Shown here piece after piece: positions 46,501 to 55,767 of a stretch of DNA of 64,000 nucleotides. The notes below the pieces were generated by a model. It made no database searches. It was not told the DNA's origin and saw nothing but the letters and a program-made list of their open reading frames with translations. Location: positions 5,311,611 through 5,375,610 of the forward strand of contig FN649740.1 of the NCBI GenBank assembly GCA_000310025.1, written 5' to 3'. The position numbers were made by a program, and so were the translations under genes. Source of the stretch: Ectocarpus siliculosus (taxonomy: Eukaryota > Sar > Phaeophyceae > Ectocarpales > Ectocarpaceae). Position 1 is the stretch's first letter. Each line of letters opens with the position of its first letter.

Positions 46501-48222
46501 CCCGCCGTCAGATGAACGGCTGTCTTCGTACCCGGAGGAGTAGCTGTAGCTGTCCCCGCCGCCGGCGTAGTGGGCGTACCCGGCGTCGTGGTAGCCGTCG
46601 TCGTAGGAGTAGCCTTCGTCGTAGTCGCCGTAATCTTCGTAGTAGCCACCATCATCGTGGGCGTAGTACACAACGTACGCCTGCTCTCTTCCGTGGCCAG
46701 AACGCGCGTGCCCCGGGCCTCTCCCTGCCCGATCTCTCTCGGCACGCCCGTCGCTGCTGTGGCGTCCCGCGGGCCCACGACCCCCCGGGTGACGCCCCAG
46801 ACGACCACCAGGCCCACGTCCACGAAGAGGTCGCGGGGGGGGTGAGGCTTGGCTCCAGCCACCGCCACCATGACCGGTGTGGTGCTGCTGCTCTATCCTC
46901 ACCCATCGCCCGCCACCGCGGCCGGGTCCCGGCGGCGGTCTACCCCCTCGCTGGCTACCGCCGCCACCGCGGCTGCCGCCGCCCGAGCGACGTTCCTCGG
47001 CGCCCTCTCTCGAACGCGCACGCCGCAGTTGCTGCTGGAGACGACACTGCTCGTTGGTGTGAAGCTCGGACTGGTGGTAGCGGCAAAATCCGCCGGGGTC
47101 GTCGTTGAACACGTCACTATTTTCCTTCTCTCCGTCACGATTTTGGCCGCCAGCTGCTGCCTGACCGCCGTCTTGACCCCAGGATGCCCCCCCACTGCCC
47201 CCGCCGCGCCGGCCCATGCCGGATGCGGCGAGAGCGAGCTCCACCTCGCGCCTCTCCCCCTTGCTCCTCTCGCGCTCCATCTCCACGTGGGCGTCCCTCA
47301 CCACAGTCTCAAGGGTACGCAACGTCAGGACATCATGGGCAAGCACTATTCCTTTTTGCACGGCATACAACGAAGAGGGAAGGCCACGAGCAATGTCTTT
47401 GTTGGCATCTGTTTCATCCTTAATCGTGCCTACAGATGCGAGACGCAGGCGAAGGGCCTCTGAGCGGGCAATGTAATCCTGTGGACTCTCGGACTCTTTC
47501 ATCTCCAACTCCTTCCAGTCCTGCTCCAACCTCGACTTTTCTGACTGCTTTTTCTCCTGATAGAACTCGGTCACTATTTTCCAGCCCTTTTGGGGACTCT
47601 CACACGCCAGAATCAAGCTCTGAATCGGGGGATACATAACCTTGCTTATGAGGATATTCCACAGTTTGAAAGACTTGTCTACCACTTCATTTCCAAAAAG
47701 TCTCCGAAGGTCTCCTACATTCACACCCCTCTTCCCGACCTTGACCTCGACCTCCAGTTCCAACGCATCATGCACACCCTCCTCCTGAAAATATGAAATC
47801 ATCTTACCACGAAAAATATCAAACATAATGTACAAGTCCTGCTCCTTCTTTACACTACCAAGCCAAGGTTCGATTTCTGAGCCTGGATTGACACGTAACG
47901 TGCCTGAGCGGGCAAAGCCCTGTTGTTGAGCGATGGCCTCAGCTGTCGCCTTGGCCGCTTGCGCCACGATGTGTGCGACGCTGCTGGGGTCGTTGAATGT
48001 GGCTGGTGTACCCTGGCTGGAGGGTGATGGTTGGTTGCCAGTAGGTGGGACTGGGTTGCCGGTTGGAGTGGCTGGGTTGCCGGCTGGTGGTTGGGCAATG
48101 GTGACTTCACCCTCGTTGATCCTGTTGGCTTCGAGTTCGGCTTGCACTCGTTGCTGGACGATCTCCTCCACTTTTTGTTGTAGCTCTTCCCCGCTGAGGG
48201 GGGAGAGGTCGATGTCCTCCAT
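43531..48222 (-). CDS. Copia gag-protease-integrase and start of RT
   Basis: 1,563 codons from ATG at 48222. Gag-like core at about residues 115-330; a Cys/His cluster (CRYHQSELHTNEQC) near 375-390; an RGG/Gly/Pro-rich segment at about 404-511; a Tyr/Asp/Gly/Ser-rich segment at about 514-581. Aspartic protease: VADSGAS with D677. A 15-residue unit is repeated four times at about 838-898. Integrase: zinc-binding His pair (FHRSLAH) and CTDC, catalytic D1053, D1115 and E1151, the last two with 35 residues between (DD35E). A Pro/Thr/Ala-rich linker covers about 1298-1391. RT begins near residue 1525 (VPKSYKEAM) and is cut by TAG after GLLEAGTFTPAK. In a standard copia element the frame would continue. 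The next codons are CAA CTA, so read-through is conceivable; a nonsense mutation is the simpler explanation. Confidence 0.93.
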   Translation of the reverse strand: MEDIDLSPLSGEELQQKVEEIVQQRVQAELEANRINEGEVTIAQPPAGNPATPTGNPVPPTGNQPSPSSQGTPATFNDPSSVAHIVAQAAKATAEAIAQQQGFARSGTLRVNPGSEIEPWLGSVKKEQDLYIMFDIFRGKMISYFQEEGVHDALELEVEVKVGKRGVNVGDLRRLFGNEVVDKSFKLWNILISKVMYPPIQSLILACESPQKGWKIVTEFYQEKKQSEKSRLEQDWKELEMKESESPQDYIARSEALRLRLASVGTIKDETDANKDIARGLPSSLYAVQKGIVLAHDVLTLRTLETVVRDAHVEMERERSKGERREVELALAASGMGRRGGGSGGASWGQDGGQAAAGGQNRDGEKENSDVFNDDPGGFCRYHQSELHTNEQCRLQQQLRRARSREGAEERRSGGGSRGGGGSQRGGRPPPGPGRGGGRWVRIEQQHHTGHGGGGWSQASPPPRPLRGRGPGGRLGRHPGGRGPAGRHSSDGRAERDRAGRGPGHARSGHGREQAYVVYYAHDDGGYYEDYGDYDEGYSYDDGYHDAGYAHYAGGGDSYSYSSGYEDSRSSDGGIHYVYYPPAGQDSSSEQPRQPPPAGSSSTASSSSSAPAPGAPPSSGYLHLCTAQSVPLGKSHPEDIFGRIGVTIGVESAASASSLLSVESSEGPPGSERWVADSGASNSFTNSSLHMYDLQEIPANRKYVVVGDGRLLEVQAIGSINLSFFQEDENGEKTTMCVKLTDVSVVENLSFNLFSTHAVSRKQQILHDERGATLQNGLLFAREEKASAAYAMRLPYDPSATIVDSSALPAFVTAPDSAPAVGSTRSPSQKGGSAESLVSVLRFPPAGSASVVPSSESVTPAGPTSVVPSTDSVTPTGPTSVVPASESVPPAGSAGVVPSSASEFVCVGTFPSMDLGDTSVLTDEQLMDGYDDTPYQEFFPAFIPETDAANVAAVLDSIDGGADFDLGAAALGPGASPFALGSTEKSVDINRFHRSLAHACEPLLRETAQQRGIVLTGKLEPCTDCMKAKGRRGSVPRGPGARASKPLGRVHLDLCGPLVPSLGGNLYLFVAVDSASRWNKVYGLRRKSDALAATKRLLADVGRYDLGRIECFRVDNGTEWTRGDFRQFCDDNGIGVEFTPPGTPKYNGVVESAIWRIMKAGMAARRSAGRVFNVDFASIPGLDERGDRLWMESAKWAADALNQSATKANPGRRSPHEMFTGEQGPFRVLPFFQPGFMREDRRTKLDDQATLCFYLNGGDNHPSGTVKVLKASTGRVVYTNNVSWVTSAPAGEGGSAGVTAAPTPPPFTPPVVSINFGPAPTPSTAATPPAATPPPATTPPSAPTPSQPPSATSPPPSATPAPGQPSSASSPSPLATLDPDQPPPPDPAMPPLTAHAMRQLRPGTKAEGMIDPRLPSRTRSGTRHSTGLISMLDKNTLVSMLEARSAVDEERRELGGAEAGEPGGAGAGEQAGALAAVDPGAGGAGFPLAFATLLANREDIDATLRDQRPPEQRPDLPHCQASDLRVPKSYKEAMASEHRHLWSDSMQREFYGLLEAGTFTPAK
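45530..45709 (-). repeat. 45-bp tandem repeat, four units, in the copia polyprotein
   Basis: Units start at 45530, 45575, 45620 and 45665. Each codes for a 15-residue Ser/Pro/Val unit (ESVTPAGPTSVVPSS-like) in the linker between protease and integrase. Confidence 0.9.
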
Positions 48223-48317
48223 GATGTTTGGTGTTGTGGGAGTCTACCGATTGCGCGTGACTGCACAACCCCCGGATGGCTACGCCCGCGCGCAGATACC
48301 GTGATATCGTACTAGTG

Positions 48318-48642
48318 TGAAAGGTAAACTACGCGGGGTGCAGCAAGCACGTTCTGGACGTTACTTGGGGCACTGGGTAGTCGGCCGTGTTAGGCCGAGA
48401 GAGAGAGATTGAGAGAGAGTTGGAGAGAGAGTGGGAGAAGGAAACTTGATTGGAGAGAGACGGTGGTGGTGGTGGAGAGAGAGAGGAAGAAGTGAGCGCA
48501 GCACGCACGCAAGCTTCATCGCACCAACCACGCCAAAAGGGTCCCCGTGACCGCACCGATGGTACCCTGCAACACACGAAATTCCCAACACGTATCCCCC
48601 TGGGATCCTCACGACCAGATACTGCTGCGAGTATATCTAACA
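48318..48642 (-). repeat. 5' LTR of copia element (right end)
   Basis: 325 bp, identical to 41531-41855 except at 48562. As the 5' LTR of a minus-strand element it should carry the promoter; no specific core element is recognised. Confidence 0.97.
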
Positions 48643-48647
48643 GAGCT
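48643..48647. repeat. Target-site duplication (right), GAGCT
   Basis: Second copy of the five-base duplication. Removing the element and one copy restores continuity with the paralogous ankyrin unit around 41110-41140. Confidence 0.95.
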
Positions 48648-51600
48648 GATATTCGATGTGGCCATGTCAGGGAAAGCTGGTGCCGTGGGGGTATTGATCG
48701 AAGCCGGGCTTGACATCGAAACGAAAAGATCTGAAGACGGATCTGGACCTCTTCATCACGCCACGAAAGCGGGAAACGATGAGGTGGTGCACGCTTTGCT
48801 CCATCACGGGGCGTCCGTGGATGCCAACAACAACGCGGGCCAGACCCCCCTGCACTGGGCAATGAAATCGGCTACGACCTTGGACAAAGTAGCCCAGACA
48901 GCCAAGCTTCTCACGGAATGGGGAGCTAACGTGGAGGCTGCCGACGATAACGGAAACACTCCCATAAGCCTCGCTCGCAAGGGACGTCCTCAGTTGCTGG
49001 GAGCCTTTCAGGAATCACGGAAGCATCAGTCGTGGTGTCATCGGCGGCAGGTTATTCTGTTCAAGAGGCAGGTCGAGCGGGAGCAGCCGGAACCGGACCT
49101 GGGCCCTTTGCTATTGAACCTGGCGAACACGAAAGAGGAACTCTTCGAAATGGTGCTGGGGTATCTATAGCGGGTGAGTGCCAAAGATGGTACGCGCGAG
49201 TGCGATCCGCCGCGATCTCTTTCCTCACCGAGTTAGTTGTGAATGTTCTCAAGGTATTGGAAATCTTATCCCTGACCAGAAACAAGTGAAATATCATTCA
49301 ACCACGTCTGGGAAATGTAAAGACAACAGCAACTGTAGATTGCGAAGAATGAAACGGTCGTCTCCTTGCGGAAAGAGATGTTTCCAAACCGACGTGAAAA
49401 CTCTAATGTATTCGCCTTTGAACGTCGGTTGCTCTAACCGTTTGGTCGCGGTCGGGTGCTGCATAAGAGACAACGTTGATCTGTTAGCATAGAAGATACA
49501 GAAAGCATAGACTACTGTACCTCTTTACCGCTGCTGTCTCGCGCGTTCTCCAGATGCGACCAGACCAACTTCCCGAGCTGCGATGGAACACGGAGCCCCC
49601 AGGCGTTTCCAACTGCTTTGTATCAGGGAGGAAGAGAGCAGAGATCCGACAGTCTCCCTCGAAGTAGAGGCGTCCTGCACGCGCCGCGTGGGGGGTAGCC
49701 TACGCAGTGCAGACTACTGTACAAACAGAAAGCCAAACCTAGAGTGCCAAGTGTAATGCTTTTCGGTGTTGCCTCGGGGTACGATAGAACAAATTCAGCT
49801 TTCGCAGGAGAGGAAGAGTGTGTTACTGCCCGAGGGGAGACGGCGGACATTACAGTCGCATTTATTTGCAGGACGTTGCTGCTGCCCAGGTCATGCACGG
49901 ACTGTCTGAAAGACGAGTGAACGGGGATCGCATGGGGGCAAGGGGGGTTAACAACGGGGTGGGGGGTCACTTTGTAAGCCCTTACGGTAGGTCGTGCACA
50001 TCACTACTGCTGTAGGACCTGTTTTCAGTAGTGATTCACCGTAGGTTGCGCAGGATATGGTGTCGGGATCATCACGAAAATCAGATGTTGTGGATTGCAA
50101 ATACTCCAACAGTTGTTGTCACTATTGTTGACCCTCGACCCATGTCGATACGGCGTGTCATCATGTGCAACGAGTGCATGTTTGGGGCACGACAAGCTTC
50201 AGATATAGCAGTGTAGAATACTACTTACAGTAGTGGTTATCTGGGACCCATCACCTGGTTGTCCTGTTTGACGTTTATTAGTGAGTAAACGGCATCATCG
50301 CCGTTGCCGAGGTAAAATCGTCCTTGAATGTTGGTCTATCGGTCGTTCATGAAGCGTATGGAACAACCCGGACTACTACCTTCTTTTTGTTTGAAGACGT
50401 CAGGCAGATACTAAATGATGAAATTCATGCCGACCACAAGTAGGCGTCACTACCGGGAAGGCGCGGCCCCAGTAAAACCATCAATCGTGACCTCTGGACG
50501 GGCATATTGCCGACTTTCTGCCGGTGTTATTTGCATTATTGAGTTGCCGGTGACATGAGTTCCCCACAAGAACTGTCAAGAATCATGAACAAGGAAGGAA
50601 GCCGTTGAACAGGCACGCGTCAGAAACGCAACATCGTTGCCCTCAACATCGCCTTCTCCCGGAATATTTCCGAAACCATCTGTTGCGCAGACAAGATGTC
50701 CTCTACCGGACCATTCTTCTTATGTATGTCCGTCGGTTGAGCTGGAACTACTTTCGACGAGAGGAACAGCTCACGACTCTTTGCAGCCTTACCGCGTATT
50801 TATCGAAGCACCTATGAATCGCCAACGGCAGAGGCCCAAAAAAAACGCAGAGATTTTCGTAGAGTTTGATGGGATGAACATATCTGCTGTGAGTGGGATG
50901 AAAAAATGTGGGTAATTTTCTGATTTTAGGCCCATCCCATCACCTTCCCCTCTGATCATCGTACCTTCCATTCCCAGCGACAGTAGATTTTTCCACATCG
51001 CTCCTATCCCATCCCATACTCACTCGCCTCAGAAGCGGACCCCATCCCAGTCACTCCCATGAGTTTTCCCGGCACCACATAAATGCATGGTGGTTGAATT
51101 ACCCCTCTTCTTCTCACTTCTGAAATGTGGTCGAGGTCCCGAAATGTCTCAAGGGGTCAAGCCATGGTTCCCCTGCAGCATGCACACGCGTAGTAAGTCG
51201 TGCACAAGCAGGGACCTACCGGATTAGGCGCCATGGTTACGAGTTTGGAGCCTCGAACAAAAACAAATCTCCCCCAAACGCGGCGGCTGCAAGACAAGGA
51301 CGCACGAAGACAGCGGTGCCAACATCAGTTATGGCGTCAGATGCGGGGCGGGGAACTACTGCCGTATCTGGGCTTTCAGTGGTTGGATCATCCTCCAGCT
51401 GATGATTTCCTCATTGGGCGGGTACTTTAGGCATACGGTGGCCGTCATCTCCACTCTCCGCTCTCCACGGTTTTCATGTGATAAGTATCTCATCATGCGA
51501 ATAGACAAGGTCCAAGGGTGGAGCGTAGTTGCTGGGAGCATGTTTGTTTCTTCTGTAGATGAACACGCAAAATTGTGGTCATGTAACCCGTCTGCCTGCT

Positions 51601-51859
51601 GCCATTCCCACCACCGAGCATTTCACTGGTCATCCTTTCACGGTTCTCGCACGAAACCAAGTTGGTCAAGTCGGTTTCCAGACCCGGGAACCTCCGAGGC
51701 GGTGCCATTACTCTTCCAAACAATACACTACGCCCCCCGCCAGTAACTAAGTAATCTGCCTGGCAAGCTGTTCGGTGCAACGGTGCAACAGATCTGCCAC
51801 ATGATGCTGTTCTTCGCAGAAAAAAATGTTCGCCTGTAGGAACAATTACTACTCGCACT

Positions 51860-52040
51860 GGCTCTTGCTGGCTCTCTGCCGTGGCTCTCACTCTGTCCTG
51901 GTGCTACACCTGACTTCGGCTCGCCAGCTCCACTATTGATTTGCTCTGTTTCCGTGTGGTCATTCTTCCCGAGAGATATACCACCAAGGTCAGCGAAAGT
52001 CAACAGCAAAGAGTGAGTGCGTGAGTGAGCGAGTGAAGGG
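51860..52040. repeat. Dispersed repeat, copy 2
   Basis: A diverged relative of 38740-38975 with the same order of shared blocks (CGCACTGGCTCT, CCACCAAGGTCAGCGA, GAGTGAGTG). Confidence 0.45.
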
Positions 52041-53064
52041 TGGGTGGGTGTAGGAAGTTACCGGCCAAGACAATGAGCTGTGCTTGACACCTGTAAGCTG
52101 CACGATCTACATGCTGTAAGATGCTCTCGCCGTGGGTAAACCCTTTTGCACGGCCTCGGGCGTCTGCTCTCACCAGGACGGCTCATGAAGGACAACACAA
52201 TAATGTACACATCGACTCACGGCGGTAGACTGTGTGGTCTGACCTCACGCCCAACATAGACTACGCCTATTGCACACAGAGCCTACACGACAATAATCTG
52301 GCAAGTCAAAACTTACTTACTTGTGGGGCTTGCAGAGGCAAAAACAATCCGACCTCCTAAAATTGTGCGGGACATCCGTAGTTCCAGCCGTCAGTCCTCA
52401 AGCCATAACTTTGTTTTGTTTGCTCCTTGAGCTGCAATAAACTAGAATGCGTTCTCGTGGCTTTTCTGGCCTCTCAGCCGCACTCTCAGCCCCTCCCTCG
52501 AGCCCTCGAGCCCTACATGTAACAGCCTGGTAGCCCTGTTTATTCATTCTGGTATTTCTTTGCGGTAATAAATATATATGCTGAGCTCTCCGATCAAGCA
52601 TGAACTCTGTTGAGCTCTTGGATCCACTCGATGACCTGTTGGGCACTCACTCTCTCTCAACATCAAGCCTCCAAAAGTTATTCCGCCGTTCTTTTTTTCG
52701 GACTCTCTCACCATTCTATCGATCGACATGGATGGGCCGGCCCTCCTTTCCCACCACTCAGCCACCACGTCCTCTAGTCCATCCACAACAACAAGTCCAT
52801 TCGCGTTTTGTGCGATAGTCTTTGAAAGAAACAGAATGAACGGAAGTAAGTGTGGAACAATGATCGCATTATTTGTGATCGCCGCGTCGAGCTACGGCGT
52901 CGATAGCTTCCAACGGCGTTTTATATTTTTGAGGAATTTGACGCAAGCAAGCCCATTCGCTCTTTTTTCCTTTTTCTGAAGGGGTGAACAACAAAAATAT
53001 TTCCCGACTCGTAACCCTCCTCCAGAGACGCTCAGGGGGGCGGGGGGTATACTAAAAATGAAGT

Positions 53065-53720
53065 TTGCTCGCAATTGCGACACCGCTGATTTTTGGTATA
53101 TTTCGACCTCTGTATGGGTTAGGTGTCGTTTCCACTTTTTTTCTGTGTTCGCCCTGTTTTTTTCTGCTCCTTTTTTCGGCAAGTATCTGCTTCAAGAGTC
53201 CAATCTGCTCGTTGGTTCTGCTCCTTTTCGGCCGTCATGCCTTCAATTATGCTCGTTATTTTTGGCCAATTTCGCTATTTCTGCTAGTTTTCGGTGGATA
53301 TGCCCTCACCTGATGTTTGTTGTTCCGTCAACGGCCAGTTGTTGTGCATTTTTCCCGTGGTTATGCTCTCACTTGTGCCTGTTTGGGCCAGATATTTAAG
53401 TACACATTTTCCTCCTTTGCTTCCTCGATATCTGCTCTTTGCCTTGTCGACACCCTCGCTTGCTCGCGTACCACCGAGTGCTTTAAGTGACTCAAGGCCC
53501 CATTTTGCCCAATTATTCCCCATTTGGCCATCTCCGGCACATATAGGCGCCAAACTAAATGGTAGTGATACAGTAGTGATACAGTAGGATATAGGCTATC
53601 TGCTCATTCATTTGCTCCAGGAACAGGTTGATTTGCTCGAACATTGCTTGTTCTGCTCGAGCAAATGCTGAAATTGGATCTGCTTATTGTGCCTATCTAT
53701 GCTACTTATGGCTAAATCTG
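53065..53720. repeat. TGCTC-motif-rich degenerate array
   Basis: A T-rich stretch in which (T/A)(C/T)TGCTC or TATGCTC recurs a dozen or more times, often 30-60 bases apart, with interspersed TTTGGCCA(A) palindromes (for example near 53265, 53523 and 53773). It resembles a decayed tandem repeat. No protein is seen. Confidence 0.45.
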
Positions 53721-54307
53721 CTCTTTTTTCTGCAAGCAGCATGGGCCTGGGCCTAGAGAAAATTCATCACTTTTGGCCAAAAAATGATGTGGGACCTCCT
53801 TTCTTTGTCGCCACGGACCCCCCCTGTGTAACCGCGGTGCCCCCGATTTATCATCACGGAGCCCCCTCTGAAATTCCCTCCGGATCGATCAGTACATTTC
53901 ATTTGTACATTTTGATTTGGATATCACTCGTGATCTTCATTCTTTCATCTGCTGACAACCCTTGCGTTGTCAACCACGACAAAACTCCCTTGCCTTTCGC
54001 TTCCTCCAAGCGGATCAATGCTCTGTTCTTTGACGTTTCCTCGCCTGCTACCTTCTGCAAGTCTGTCTCCACCATATGATGCACTGCTGCATGAAAAGGT
54101 TTCGAAAGGAGAGCTTGGGCTCCAAAGACTTGGTCGTGTTGACCAAATTCATTTCGGCTGCAGGTAGACGGTGATTGATGTTCCACGTCAGGGTTTCCAT
54201 CTTTACTGGGTTTTCCCGCCTTCCCTGCATCCAACAGGTAAACTCCTTTGAGGGCGGGGGTTAAATCATCACTTGTGGCAAGTTTAGCCCCATGACTGCC
54301 CAACAAC

Positions 54308-54317
54308 TGTGTGTGTG

Positions 54318-54362
<45 letters not shown>
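54308..54362. repeat. (TG)n(AG)n compound microsatellite
   Basis: A short TG run followed directly by about 20 AG units. Confidence 0.95.
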
Positions 54363-54366
<4 letters not shown>

Positions 54367-55767
54367 CCATTTTGTTGCAATCTGCTGTGTGCCCTATTAA
54401 ATCAAGTGATGTGTAGTCCAAAACCTAGGAAAAGCGGACAGACACGTTTTCTTGATGAAGCGCTCTATTGCGCGGAGACCTCAGGCCAAACTAGGGACCT
54501 TGCTTCGCTCAAAACAAGCAATCAAGATTGTCCGCTTATTCAAGAATAATGAGACAGCCGAAAGAAAAAGACCATACATGTACAGTAGTAGAACAACAGC
54601 GACCTGCGCCATGAGACAGTGCGGTTGCGGGTGTTTTCGGATTTCGAAACAACCATCCCTTACCCCGGGAAAAGTGCACCTTGGTGCTGGGGAAATAATG
54701 GACAAAACGTCTGTTGGACTTACTTTTTCTGCCAGATTGCACGACATTCATTCGCTGTCGTTGCTGTACGTACAATACTATAGGTCCATTCGTACTCACT
54801 CAATGTTCGATTTCTCTCGAAAAATTGCCGTGCTGCACTCTCTTTCGTTCGCTGTTCCCTCTCCATGTCTCTGTGTATTTCATGAATTGCCACGGTGGTG
54901 GCGGTCTCAGTAGGCACCACCACCATGTTATTCCTTCGTGGAGTTTGATGACATCGTAGTCAGATCTATCTCCTGGTTTGAAGCGTGATGGTACGTATTG
55001 TGAAATGATATGAGAATTGGGGCCGCTTCACTTATTGTTCAATTCCATCCCATCATCTGATCATCGTACCATCTACCCCCAGCTACGAGCGCCCATGAAG
55101 AACATTAGACTTGTTGAGTGTGTTGATGGCGTGGCACCTATCTCTGTAGAATTGTTTCTCAATACGTACGTGTGAATCGGAGAGCTTCTTCGCCATCAGA
55201 AATAAGAAAGTAGGAGAATCAGCACAATGCGACACTCCAAAAGGATTATGAAATCCGTTTAAAAAAATTGACCGACTTCGGCTGGTCCTTCTGCCCAGAA
55301 TAAGAGATTGAGGTTCGACCCAATTCTGGCGCTTCTTATCTCCGGGCCCTTTCTATCTGTATTACATTCTGAAGCAAGTAAAAGGCTGTACTAGGGGGAA
55401 AGATTGGCCGCCGCCCCCCAATGGAGCGGGCGGCCAGACTCTCGTCACGGACGGGGGACTGTCTGGACTGAGTCGATGTAATGTGGACATAATGTGGGGA
55501 AGATGAAATTGTCCAATCACGCGGTTTGAATGTCGGCGATATGATACGGCACACATGGTACAGCACGATAAAAGGTATGTTGTGTATAGGGAAACGAAAG
55601 ACCGTGTACGGAAGCAGCGAGAAATGTCAAGGAAGTACATAAAATTCGTCCGTGGAGCGTTTCATGGCAGCAGTCCATGAACTATATTCAACGAACGTCC
55701 ACGTCATCTTCCCGTGAAGCTAAAATAACGGTGTTCGACAAACGAAATCCGTGGGCATCCTTTGACA

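Larger units (their letters stand above)
41531..48642 (-). mobile_element. Ty1/copia LTR retrotransposon, full length
   Basis: A 7,112-bp element in minus orientation with two 325-bp LTRs differing at one base (41775 A, 48562 G), TG...CA ends, GAGCT target duplications and a polypurine tract. The internal region codes for gag, protease, integrase, RT and RNase H in the copia order on one reading frame interrupted by a single TAG at 43531-43533. Near-identical LTRs indicate recent insertion. RT carries HVDK where the catalytic YVDD motif belongs, so this copy probably cannot reverse transcribe by itself. I find no obvious primer-binding site complementary to a tRNA 3' end next to the 5' LTR, whose inner edge is 48318. 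Confidence 0.97.
40464..49170 (+). pseudogene. Ankyrin-repeat gene split by a frameshift and a copia insertion
   Basis: The exon opens after CTCTCTCTCAG at 40463 and reads FHALYFAFRHGREVKRNYQK, then ankyrin units (LQDNKGKTDLHYAAKTGDTR, CLAIRGGHLPVVEYMLDHS, SILHHAVRGGDADFVEVLL). A 405-bp block is tandemly duplicated: matching points 40801/41206 and 40981/41386 are both 405 apart. The second copy has one extra C (41423-41427, five C against four at 41018-41021), which shifts the frame and ends translation at 41446. The copia element then interrupts the gene at 41530. The reading frame resumes at 48643 with more ankyrin units (LHHATKAGNDEVVHALLHHG, NAGQTPLHWAMKS, NGNTPISLARKG) and stops at 49168-49170. 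Ankyrin arrays are protein-binding scaffolds; the partner is unknown. The first exon was not found. A sequencing error could explain the single-base shift, but not the insertion. Confidence 0.8.

Noticed and set aside
46341-47108. 255-codon Arg-rich open frame (+)
   Set aside because: Antisense of the RGG and Tyr/Gly-rich Gag-Pol segment.
48280-48317. Primer-binding site next to the copia 5' LTR
   Set aside because: The bases inside the 5' LTR do not begin with TGG and match no tRNA 3' end I recognise; an internal-tRNA primer is possible but not supportable by eye.
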